Shown: positions 18,101 through 24,695 of the stretch, in pieces
Layout: each line of letters begins with the position of its first letter
How positions within the stretch are numbered: the first letter of the stretch is position 1
Origin: Clostridiales bacterium
GTDB lineage: Bacteria > Bacillota > Clostridia > Oscillospirales > CAG-272
NCBI GenBank assembly: GCA_022793655.1
Contig: JAAWDG010000009.1
Location: forward strand, 1-57,404
DNA: 57,404 nt
Direction: 5' to 3'
The notes under the pieces: model-generated
What the model saw: only the letters and a program-made list of their open reading frames with translations
Databases searched by the model: none
Told to the model about the DNA's origin: nothing
Program-made: the position numbers and the translations under genes

Positions 18101-18590
18101 GAGCGGACAAGTGGTTTCTTATGCGGGGCAAACACCTGGTAAAACAGTTGCATCAGCAGATGCGACAACCGTTTGCCAATATCGATTTACTGATTGGATG
18201 CCAACGTTGACCACGACGGTGACCAAGGATACGATTTTTAGAGCACAGTTCTTTACAGAACTTCATGATATGAGTTGGGAAATCATAAAACCGGCCACCG
18301 AAACAACAGCAGGCGAGAAAAAGGGTGTATGTTCGCAGTGTGGTTATGAAACAACCGTTGTGATCGAGCCACTCAAGGTTGGCGATGCGAACGGTGATGG
18401 CTTTGTTAATGTGGCAGATGTCATTATTTTCAGACGTTACTTAGCACAAGGCGCTCAAGAAGGCACTTGGGATCTGACCGGGTATAATCTTAACGCGCTT
18501 GATGTTAATAACGATGGAAAGCTTACCCAAGCAGATTTAACCTTGTTGACAAGATATGTACAAGGTTGGTCTGGCATCATCCTCAAATAA
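15159..18590 (+). CDS. Secreted dockerin protein with DUF4874/DUF4832-like domains
   Basis: This 1143-residue secreted protein starts with a signal peptide (basic MKKRIC, hydrophobic core, cleavage near GLGAAD). Residues about 35-430 resemble the paired DUF4874 and DUF4832 domains, which have a TIM-barrel glycoside-hydrolase look; GAWGEQHSGRYT is the clearest motif. Next come a beta-sandwich region and an InlB-like repeat (YDFKGWTTQENF). After these are a BspA-type leucine-rich repeat (IGENAFRSNQALKKLYIPST) and a CxxC stretch (CSQCGYE). A type I dockerin with two calcium loops (DANGDGFVNVAD and DVNNDGKLTQAD) closes the protein. The dockerin should bind a cohesin scaffold encoded elsewhere. 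AGGAGG precedes the ATG by 9 bases. The sugar target is unknown. Confidence 0.85.
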   Translation: MKKRICAVLSVAMLLTMTNIVFGLGAADTLVDQVDAGVIESYTESTETINQPDAGYSSGVWMAMKPGQVVSYNPTTFSVLFVMMGYYSDGYRSQVGLSNETLPLDESFFEGLEKTLQNAKQNGVMVGLRFRYDDAGKKNPEPATWEQLMGHLKQIHDSGLLEKYKDVLSYVETGTVGAWGEQHSGRYTTNAYVAKLTDAYLDMVPDSIQVSVRKPAYFLAWLQLVTGKNITKLKMYNDGQVALTAEQQAKADRVGLYNDGYMGSDSDLGTFLGLGESTTAANRQEGLRWLFGNHRAAYGGEYSGDYKLTLQYPTWQPINAIPEMYYSHVWNINRNVYVNKNETELFDTLEEAEAKKAEVEGWYTKGGLSASDAAAQIVQQDGKYQLTYQFIGYDYYTFTEELAKAANEKIGGNADLSAYYGQNCYKFIRDHIGYRLVVRDSKMTGGTVQPGETVFMKLAIENTGFSNIIKEKQVEILLVNGNRVYSIEADDIDPRTWLSGQTANVQKTITLPENISGGTWQVYMRITPYNDLAGDDAKCGSIFANDGIFDNALGGNLIGSITVDAPAEEQGGFVDVRPAGLYYDKPTTYAADADNIQFVDRNYVFKNSGLYGFTIMFKVDGIAPGSEINLTRWSTNGTSVSGFQTHSFNYFFKNNATYGYGLTIKENGYYLLYCPFYSVGAYSKASEAGKTNVSSFKINDTSTQREDKNTLTSLNGNEATITPLGIIEGAVTSYDITFGQDGGSRYRGTYAFNNTDKSVTENVQLRKAKSVLELYTGTDPSSYTENEIAYDFKGWTTQENFEAGVVGEQQIAVGTMKLSAYYQVNLANSALNAYTATLTDGKDEHGVVYTLDPVTQTAVVGNGSSWANNAGFTGAKADAYIIPAYVIADGKYYDVVGIGENAFRSNQALKKLYIPSTVQTFAENGLGGLSGATTLYCYQESETENFAQENSFVYEVPSSRTVYAAAFKDGDGRTLDVKSVQSGQVVSYAGQTPGKTVASADATTVCQYRFTDWMPTLTTTVTKDTIFRAQFFTELHDMSWEIIKPATETTAGEKKGVCSQCGYETTVVIEPLKVGDANGDGFVNVADVIIFRRYLAQGAQEGTWDLTGYNLNALDVNNDGKLTQADLTLLTRYVQGWSGIILK

Positions 18591-18603
18591 AATAGCAAGA
18601 ATC

Positions 18604-18637
18604 AAAAAACACGGCAGCGTAGCTGCTGTGTTTTTTT
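18604..18637 (+). terminator. Intrinsic terminator
   Basis: AAAAAACACGGCAGC and GCTGCTGTGTTTTTTT around a three-base loop, just after the dockerin gene. Confidence 0.92.
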
Positions 18638-18703
18638 GATAAAAATATCATCGATTCAACAGAAGCAATTTTTGTTTTGAGCGATGCGTTCATCAAATTT
18701 CTC

Positions 18704-18732
18704 TTGCATATTCTTTCATAAATCTTTATAAT
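18704..18732 (+). promoter_or_regulatory. Promoter of the aldehyde dehydrogenase gene
   Basis: TTGCAT (18704-18709), a 17-base spacer, TATAAT (18727-18732), 33 bases before the chosen ATG. Confidence 0.7.
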
Positions 18733-18764
18733 AAAAAACAATGATAAAAGGTAAGGGGAGCCAT

Positions 18765-20135
18765 ATGAAAGAGCAGGAAATTGCGCGCATTATAACGGCA
18801 CAGCGTCAATTTTTTAACAAGGGAATCACACGAACTGTCGATTATCGCAAGAAAAGCCTGAAAAGGCTTCAGCGAACGATCGTGCAATATGAGCGCGAAA
18901 TATTCAATGCATTATACGCAGATCTTGGAAAAGGCGATTATGAGGCTTATATGTGTGAAGTGGCGCTTGTTCTTAGTGAAATTTCGTTTATGCTAAAGCA
19001 CGTCAACGGTTTGGCTAAGGATCAACGAGTGAAAACACCGCTTGCTCATATGGCATCGCGCAGTTTTGTAAGACCGTCTCCTTATGGCGCGGTGTTAATT
19101 ATGAGTCCATGGAATTATCCTTTTTTATTGTCTCTGACACCGTTAATTGATGCATTGGCTGCCGGCAATACAGTCGTTTTAAAGCCAAGCGCTTACGCAC
19201 CGAATACCAGTTTGGTTATACAGAAAATTATCCGTGACTGTTTTGATGCGGATTATGTGGAGGTGGTTTTGGGCGGCCGAGAGGAAAATGTTTCTCTGTT
19301 GCAGATGCGGTTTGATTCAATCTTTTTTACTGGCAGTAAATCGGTGGGACAAGAAGTTTTGCGACACGCTGCCCAGTATCTAACGCCTGTTACGTTAGAA
19401 TTGGGTGGAAAAAGCCCTTGCATTGTGGAGAAAAGCGCTAAGCTTTCGCTGGCTGCCAAAAGAATTGTTTTTGGAAAGTTTTTGAATGCCGGCCAAACCT
19501 GTGTTGCGCCTGATTACATCTTGTGTGATGAATGCATGAAAGAGGATTTGATGCAGGCCTTGATTCGTGAGATAAAGCTGCAATTCGGCACTGATCCGTT
19601 AACCAACACGATGTATGGAAAAATAGTCAACCAAAAACATTTTGACCGCCTTGTTGAATTGATAGACCATTCCAAGGTGGTAATTGGCGGGGGTGCAGAC
19701 CAACAGGGGCTAAAAATCGAGCCTACGGTCCTTCGTGATGTTGCTTGGGAAGACAAAATCATGCAGGAAGAAATCTTCGGGCCCTTGCTGCCCATACTGA
19801 CTTATCGTACCTATGATGAGATATTTGAGCGCTTTTATACGATGCCATCGCCGCTGGCATTCTATATTTTTTCAGAGAATCGTGAAAAAATTGGCCAGGC
19901 ATTAACGCGTTGCCAGTTTGGCGGCGGATGTGTGAATGATACGGTTGTTCATTTGGCCACGTCTGAAATGGGCTTTGGCGGTGTGGGAGAGAGCGGTATG
20001 GGCGCTTATCATGGTGAAGTCGGTTTTTCTGCTTTTACCCATTATAAAAGTATTTTAGACAAAAAAACATGGTTAGATCTGTCTATACGCTATCAGCCAT
20101 ACCAAAAGAAAAACTTTACTTTTCTGAAAAAATAA
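18765..20135 (+). CDS. Aldehyde dehydrogenase, class 3-like
   Basis: This 456-residue NAD(P)-dependent enzyme oxidises aldehydes to acids. It matches the short ALDH3-like group, which lacks the N-terminal extension of longer ALDHs. Visible are the SPWNYPFLLSL cofactor-binding stretch, FTGSKSVGQEV, the general base region VTLELGGKSP, the catalytic cysteine in NAGQTCVAPDY (about residue 245) and EEIFGPLLPI. ATG 18765 with AGGGGAG upstream was chosen over a start 8 codons earlier. It forms a single-gene unit after its own promoter; no alcohol dehydrogenase or hydrocarbon genes are nearby, so the physiological substrate is open. Confidence 0.93.
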   Translation: MKEQEIARIITAQRQFFNKGITRTVDYRKKSLKRLQRTIVQYEREIFNALYADLGKGDYEAYMCEVALVLSEISFMLKHVNGLAKDQRVKTPLAHMASRSFVRPSPYGAVLIMSPWNYPFLLSLTPLIDALAAGNTVVLKPSAYAPNTSLVIQKIIRDCFDADYVEVVLGGREENVSLLQMRFDSIFFTGSKSVGQEVLRHAAQYLTPVTLELGGKSPCIVEKSAKLSLAAKRIVFGKFLNAGQTCVAPDYILCDECMKEDLMQALIREIKLQFGTDPLTNTMYGKIVNQKHFDRLVELIDHSKVVIGGGADQQGLKIEPTVLRDVAWEDKIMQEEIFGPLLPILTYRTYDEIFERFYTMPSPLAFYIFSENREKIGQALTRCQFGGGCVNDTVVHLATSEMGFGGVGESGMGAYHGEVGFSAFTHYKSILDKKTWLDLSIRYQPYQKKNFTFLKK

Positions 20136-20215
20136 TAAAGTAGAAGCTTGAAATTTGAAATCTAAATTCATTGGATATAAGCTGCTTCTAAAACATCGCA
20201 GTATGGAGGCTAAAC

Positions 20216-20875
20216 ATGAAAAAGGAAAAATCAGTGATCAGAATTCCAACCTATTCGCTGCACGAGGAATTGATGAACGCGATCTCGCATGGTGTCGGCG
20301 CTTTATTTGCAATCGGTGCACTGGTGCTTTGCGTCGTGAAAAGTGCTGTGCATGCGGACCCATGGGCGGTTGTGTCCAGCGCAGTATATGGAGCTACACT
20401 TGTACTCATGTTTACGCTGTCTACAATTTATCATGCGTTAAAAATCAATAAAGCCAAGCGTGTTTTTCGTGTGCTTGACCATTGTGGTGTCTTTTTGGTA
20501 GTAGCCGGCAGCTATACACCATATACCTTAGTGAGCCTACGCGGTCCGCTTGGTTGGACTATTTTTGGTATTATTTGGGGGTTCACAATTGTGGGCATTG
20601 TGTTTAATGCTATCAATGTGGATCGATACAGTATTGTATCTGCGATTATCAATTTAGTCACTGGCTGGGGCATTTTATTAGCGGTGGTGCCTTTGGCGCG
20701 TGTGCTGCCGCCTTTGGGACTTAGTTTGCTTTTTACAGGAGGCTTTTGTTATACGATTGGTGCTGTACTTTATGCTCTCGGCGCTAAGAAGAAGTTTTTT
20801 CATTCGATTTTTCATGTTTTTGTATTGATTGGGGCTATTCTTCATTTTTTCTCTATTTTTCTGTATGTTATATAA
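20216..20875 (+). CDS. trhA: Hemolysin III family membrane protein (TrhA/PAQR-like)
   Basis: This 219-residue protein has seven hydrophobic segments and the family motifs EELMNAISHGVGA (about residues 17-29), STIYHAL, RVLDHCGVFLVVAGSYTPY and the late SIFHVFVLIGAILHF histidine cluster. These His, Asp and Ser residues bind a metal in PAQR-family proteins. Some bacterial members help keep membrane fluidity. Hemolytic activity is not implied. ATGGAGGC lies upstream of the ATG. It follows the aldehyde dehydrogenase by 80 bases with no clear terminator, so co-transcription is possible. Confidence 0.9.
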   Translation: MKKEKSVIRIPTYSLHEELMNAISHGVGALFAIGALVLCVVKSAVHADPWAVVSSAVYGATLVLMFTLSTIYHALKINKAKRVFRVLDHCGVFLVVAGSYTPYTLVSLRGPLGWTIFGIIWGFTIVGIVFNAINVDRYSIVSAIINLVTGWGILLAVVPLARVLPPLGLSLLFTGGFCYTIGAVLYALGAKKKFFHSIFHVFVLIGAILHFFSIFLYVI

Positions 20876-20900
20876 AAATAAATTCGAATACAGTCGCATC

Positions 20901-21145
20901 TTGCCAAATATAAATGAAATATGTTACAATAAGCACAAGCCATATGGCTTGTGCTTAGAAAGTTTTACTTTACGCTTTCCCAAGCGTAATTCCAGCGGAG
21001 CTGGAACCGTTAAACTTTTTGGTCGCTGAAACTTTCTGATACAATAAGAATAATCCGTAAGGATTATTCTTAGAAAGATTGACTTGTCACCCAACAGGAG
21101 TGACAAGTCAATCTTTCCGGTAGCTGAAAAATTTATTGATACAAT
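20901..21145 (+). repeat. Tandem array of structured repeat units before the CmpB-family gene
   Basis: Promoter-like TTGCCA (20901-20906), 18 bases and TACAAT (20925-20930) open the array. Unit 1: hairpin A 20930-20957, outer stem AAAGTTTTAC/GTTAAACTTT (to 21018), inner hairpins ACGCTT/AAGCGT and TTCCAGC/GCTGGAA. Unit 2: TACAAT 21040, hairpin A 21045-21072, then one long hairpin (21074-21116) in which the outer stem and first inner arm have fused and the second arm is lost. A third unit starts at TACAAT 21140 but decays. Region 21146-21300 holds only this decayed copy and the start of the next gene. Confidence 0.85.
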
Positions 21146-21300
21146 AAGAACAGTTTAGCGATTTATTGGTGGAACTTATCGTCTAAACAGGCGCTGTTTC
21201 AGCAGAAATGGAACTTCTAAACTTGAAGATAAATGATAATCTAAGGGTTTGGATAGTTTTTTCTTAAAAGCATATTTTATTGTAACGAGAGGCGGCTGGC

Positions 21301-22131
21301 ATGCTGGAAATTTGTTTTTATTTTTATATATATGCATTTTTGGGTTGGTGTATCGAGGTTGTTTATGCAGCACTTGCAACAGGAAATTTTGTAAACAGAG
21401 GTTTTTTGGCGGGGCCTGTGTGTCCTGTATATGGCTTTGGCATGGTGGCTGTCATTCTCGCGCTGCGTCCTATTACTGAGTTTACACTTACATTATTTTT
21501 GAGTTCTTGTTTACTAACAAGTGCCATTGAATTTGTAACGGGTTTTATATTAGAACGTTTTTTTCATGAGAAATGGTGGGACTATTCAGATGAGCATTTC
21601 AATATAAAAGGCTATGTATGTCTTAAATTCACCATTTTGTGGGGGCTCGCTTGCACGTTTGTTATGAAGATTGTCCATCCTGCATTTGCACATCTTGCCC
21701 GGCAAATGCCAGAGAGACTGTTATTTGGCTTACTTATTCTTTTTAGCGTGATTATGCTGGTTGATTTTATTTTTACGCTGTCTGTGATATTGCATATGAA
21801 ACAAAGAATTAAATTGATTGCTCAGGTTTCAGGTGAGCTCAAAAAACTATCTGATAAAATCGGCGTCGGTTTATATGATAGTGTTATGCTTGGTGAAAAG
21901 GGGACAGAAAAAGTCATGCAAATAGGCGCTGACCATCTGGAGAAAATGAAAAATTATACAAAAGAACAGCAGGAAAAAGTAGAGAAGCTAAAAGAAAAAT
22001 TAGCTGAGTTAAAACAAAAACCGCTATCAGGGGCTGTTCGTATCAAAAAGGCTTTCCCGCGGCTTCGTATGAATTTTTTTGAAATTGGTAAAACAGAGCA
22101 AGAAAATCAAAATGAAACAAAAACTGATTAA
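21301..22131 (+). CDS. Membrane protein of the CmpB / putative ABC transporter permease family
   Basis: This 276-residue protein resembles the ABC_trans_CmpB family (COG4905). Its family motifs are FLGWCIEVVYA near the start, NRGFLAGPVCPVYGFG, and a WWDYSDEHFNIKGYVCLKFT block around residue 95. Five hydrophobic segments fill residues 1-165. The remainder is a highly charged coiled-coil tail (HLEKMKNYTKEQQEKVEKL). The family is named after an ABC permease, but transport is unproven and no ATPase is adjacent. GAGAGGCGG precedes the ATG. Its leader carries the tandem structured repeats. Confidence 0.8.
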   Translation: MLEICFYFYIYAFLGWCIEVVYAALATGNFVNRGFLAGPVCPVYGFGMVAVILALRPITEFTLTLFLSSCLLTSAIEFVTGFILERFFHEKWWDYSDEHFNIKGYVCLKFTILWGLACTFVMKIVHPAFAHLARQMPERLLFGLLILFSVIMLVDFIFTLSVILHMKQRIKLIAQVSGELKKLSDKIGVGLYDSVMLGEKGTEKVMQIGADHLEKMKNYTKEQQEKVEKLKEKLAELKQKPLSGAVRIKKAFPRLRMNFFEIGKTEQENQNETKTD

Positions 22132-22163
22132 AAAAGAACAAGCTGCCCAGCTTGTTCTTTTTG
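22131..22163 (+). terminator. Terminator after the CmpB-family gene
   Basis: AAAAAGAACAAGCTG pairs with CAGCTTGTTCTTTTT. Its core (AAGAACAAGC) is the same as hairpin A of the structured repeats, but it has a T run and lacks the rest of the unit. Confidence 0.88.
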
Positions 22164-22242
22164 ATTTTGTTATATGTTTATTATCTGCGGGCGAGAGATA
22201 GCCTCGTTTCGTTGCAAAATACAGCGTTTTCGACTTTTTTCA

Positions 22243-23661
22243 TCAGTTGTTTGCTTCCATTTCCATTGCTTCTTCAAAAGTAAGATCAGACGAATATTGT
22301 AAATCCTCGGGCGGTTTGTCCTGAAGACATTCGGGACAAACATAATGGCCGAATTTATTGCGTATACAAAGTCTTTCATAGGTTTGCAGCTTGGTGGCAT
22401 GGCAATATTCACAGTGAAAATACAATGTTTTAGGTTTTCTGGCGATGGAATATCGATTATAATAATTGATAAGACACTGTCCGTTTATTTCATAATCCGA
22501 AAGAGCGGCTTTTACTTTATCATGGGCGCGGGTTAAAGCGGCTGTCCGCTTTACCGAGCAATGGATTTCATCGATTAAATACAAAAGTGCTTCGGCACTT
22601 TCTAAAAAGAGTTTATCTGAAAGCAAAGAACCTTCAAAAAGCATCGAAGAGGGTCTAGTGCCGTCAAATAAAGCTTCGCCGCCGTTAAAGGATAAATGCG
22701 ACGTTTTAATATCTAATGTTTGCAAATTAGTAATTTGTGCAATGAGCTTAATGCGGCTTCTAATAAATTTTTTATCGCCGGTTGCGTCATAATAATCTTT
22801 GGCGCATAAAGCAGCAAATGCGGGTGTGACAGCGTTTGACAGCGCGCCTTTTTTGATAGGTTCATAGTCAACTGAAGCGCTGTAGGGCATAAATCCATTT
22901 ACTTGATAAAGCTTTAGCAGATAATCAATGATGCCTTTGGCTCGGTCGATCTGTTTTGCGGCTAAGAGTGTTTGCAAATATTCTCTTTGTTTGCTAATCA
23001 CACATTCACCAAGATAGGTTGAGGAGATTACCCCGCCGGTTTTGCTTTGTTTGTTCAGAATATCTTGTATTTTTTTGTGGCTTGACAATCGATCGGATTT
23101 TTCCGCAACCCGCTGATAGAGCGTATTATAAGATGGGATTTCATTATCTAATTTATAAAATTCAGCGGGGTCACCGCTGATAAAGTAAATAAAGCTGTTT
23201 CCAGTCTGTATATCGATGATACCGTTTTCTCTGATAATACAGTTCCCGCAGGCAGCAATCAAAAGAAAACTTTCTTCTTTGGTTGACAAGCCAGTAGAAA
23301 AAGCAGATCCTTTCGGCAGTGAGATAATGGCTCGATGCATTTTGCTGGTGTGCTTGTAGACGGTAAATGAAGCGTTAGGCGGTACACAGATTTTAAACGA
23401 AGCACGGTCATAGGTATCAATTTTTCGCACAAAAATACAATCTTCAGGATCAATGAGATCTGTACAGCGAAATTGTAAATGATCATTATGATTCATGTGC
23501 ATAAAAATGTCAACATCATCGGCATGCTGTATTCTTGTTTTGACAATTTCTTTGCACACTAAAGAGCACAAAGCAGGCGCACTGATAGAGGGTGCGTGAA
23601 TACTCATGATATTGGGGCCGTCTAATGCGGCGATCATTTTGCCATTCCCTATATATTTCAT
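22243..23661 (-). CDS. Protein of unknown function with C-terminal zinc-ribbon-like motif
   Basis: I do not recognise this 472-residue protein. There is no signal peptide or membrane span. The first 170 residues look like a beta-rich domain (FIGDP-like YFISGDPAEFY near residue 160). Residues about 205-420 look helical, with repeated patterns (KGIIDYLLKLYQVNGFMPYS, GDKKFIRSRIKLIAQITNLQ) that recall an alpha/alpha-barrel glycosidase fold. The C-terminus has FHCEYCHATK and YVCPECLQD, a likely CxxC-CxxC zinc site. ATG 23661 has CGGAGA 7 bases upstream. It lies between convergent neighbours, downstream of trmL on the same strand. A carbohydrate-active role is a guess from fold impression only. Confidence 0.65.
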   Translation of the reverse strand: MKYIGNGKMIAALDGPNIMSIHAPSISAPALCSLVCKEIVKTRIQHADDVDIFMHMNHNDHLQFRCTDLIDPEDCIFVRKIDTYDRASFKICVPPNASFTVYKHTSKMHRAIISLPKGSAFSTGLSTKEESFLLIAACGNCIIRENGIIDIQTGNSFIYFISGDPAEFYKLDNEIPSYNTLYQRVAEKSDRLSSHKKIQDILNKQSKTGGVISSTYLGECVISKQREYLQTLLAAKQIDRAKGIIDYLLKLYQVNGFMPYSASVDYEPIKKGALSNAVTPAFAALCAKDYYDATGDKKFIRSRIKLIAQITNLQTLDIKTSHLSFNGGEALFDGTRPSSMLFEGSLLSDKLFLESAEALLYLIDEIHCSVKRTAALTRAHDKVKAALSDYEINGQCLINYYNRYSIARKPKTLYFHCEYCHATKLQTYERLCIRNKFGHYVCPECLQDKPPEDLQYSSDLTFEEAMEMEANN

Positions 23662-23763
23662 AATTATCTCCGTATTTGCAATGTTTTCCATCAACTTGAT
23701 TGGTGGATGGAAATCTTTGTTCGGCGCCTATGTGGACATGTATCAATCAAATCGTAAAAATTT

Positions 23764-24303
23764 TTAAATAGATGAATCCGACCACTTATAGCGCGTTAAT
23801 TCGCCAATGCTTTTCATATTTTGAAATGATTGCTGCCGCAGTACTTCGTAAACACCAATTGCGACTGAATTAGAAAGATTTAATGATCGACGCTGATCTA
23901 ACATGGGAATGCGTATGCATTGTTCTGGATTGTTAAAAAGCAATTCTTCCGGCAGTCCCTTTGTTTCTTTGCCAAATACGAGAAACGGTTCTTCCGGATA
24001 GATAGGATCGGTATAAGAATGGGTGGCCTTTGTAGTAAAAAAATAAAGGGCTTTGTCTTGATATTCAGACAGAAATGCCTGAAGTGAATCATGATAATAA
24101 ATTTGAAGCTGGTGCCAGTAATCTAATCCAGCGCGCTTCAGTTTCTTATCATCAATTGAAAAACCAAGCGGTTTTACCAAATGGAGGGCAGCGCCGGTGG
24201 CTGCACATGTACGAGCAATATTACCGGTGTTTTGTGGAATTTCTGGCTCGATAAGTACAATATGAATCATTTTTTGTTGCGTATCCTTGTCAAAAATTGT
24301 CAT
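23764..24303 (-). CDS. trmL: tRNA (cytidine/uridine-2'-O-)-methyltransferase TrmL
   Basis: TrmL methylates the ribose of the wobble base 34 in tRNA-Leu isoacceptors using S-adenosylmethionine. The 179-residue SPOUT-family protein shows the three knot motifs: EPEIPQNTGNIARTCAATG, FLVFGKETKGLPEELL, and IPMLDQRRSLNLSNSVAIGVYE. ATG 24303 lies 6 bases after GGGAA; an internal ATG (MIHIVLIEP) 11 codons later is also possible. The next gene on this strand starts 102 bases after its end. metK in the same window provides its cofactor, a general link only. Confidence 0.93.
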   Translation of the reverse strand: MTIFDKDTQQKMIHIVLIEPEIPQNTGNIARTCAATGAALHLVKPLGFSIDDKKLKRAGLDYWHQLQIYYHDSLQAFLSEYQDKALYFFTTKATHSYTDPIYPEEPFLVFGKETKGLPEELLFNNPEQCIRIPMLDQRRSLNLSNSVAIGVYEVLRQQSFQNMKSIGELTRYKWSDSSI

Positions 24304-24382
24304 GACTATTCCCAATCATTATAGAACAATTACCTGTGTTTTTCAAGAAGTTTACAAAAAATATTTTATTGATATCGCTTTT

Positions 24383-24504
24383 GTGGTATAATGGAACAAA
24401 TCAAAGATTTGTTCCTAAAGTTTATCTTGTCACCCGTAAGGGGTGACATTCCGGCTTTGCTGGAACTGATAAACTTTGTGGTAGCTAAGACTTTGTGGTA
24501 TAAT
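24383..24504 (+). repeat. Structured repeat unit in the secA leader
   Basis: TGGTATAAT (24384-24392), hairpin GGAACAAATC/GATTTGTTCC (24393-24415), outer stem AAAGTTTATC/GATAAACTTT (24417-24426 with 24468-24477), inner hairpins GTCACCC/GGGTGAC and TTCCGGC/GCTGGAA, then the tail GTGGTAGCTAAGACTTTG and a second TATAAT (24499-24504). This is one of the best-preserved copies. The remainder to secA (24505-24685) holds the short frame described next. Confidence 0.85.
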
Positions 24505-24533
24505 CCACAAATTTTCTTGCGGCTTTTCAAGCC

Positions 24534-24695
24534 ATGGCGAAGGGGGCACCATTAAAGACTAAGGGTGTCAAGGCTTTGTATTATGGTGGACAAACAAAAG
24601 CTTTGTATGCTCAATTTATTTTGCTAAATGACAAAGCAGCCTATCGGCGGTTATTCATGTTATATAAAGAATGGAGAAGGACAATATGGGATTAA
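24534..24695 (+). CDS. Possible 53-residue leader peptide overlapping the secA start
   Basis: A frame of 53 codons runs from ATG 24534 to TAA 24693-24695, overlapping the secA ATG (24686) by 10 bases. The product is basic and has no signal peptide (MAKGAPLKTKGVKALYYGG start, EWRRTIWD end). No convincing Shine-Dalgarno is visible before the ATG. Position directly before secA recalls the SecM arrangement of E. coli, but no known arrest motif is seen. It may be a chance frame. Confidence 0.3.
   Translation: MAKGAPLKTKGVKALYYGGQTKALYAQFILLNDKAAYRRLFMLYKEWRRTIWD

Noticed and set aside
22131-22163. Another copy of the structured repeat
   Set aside because: Only the hairpin core resembles hairpin A; it ends in a T run and has no -10 box, outer stem or tail, so it is an ordinary terminator.
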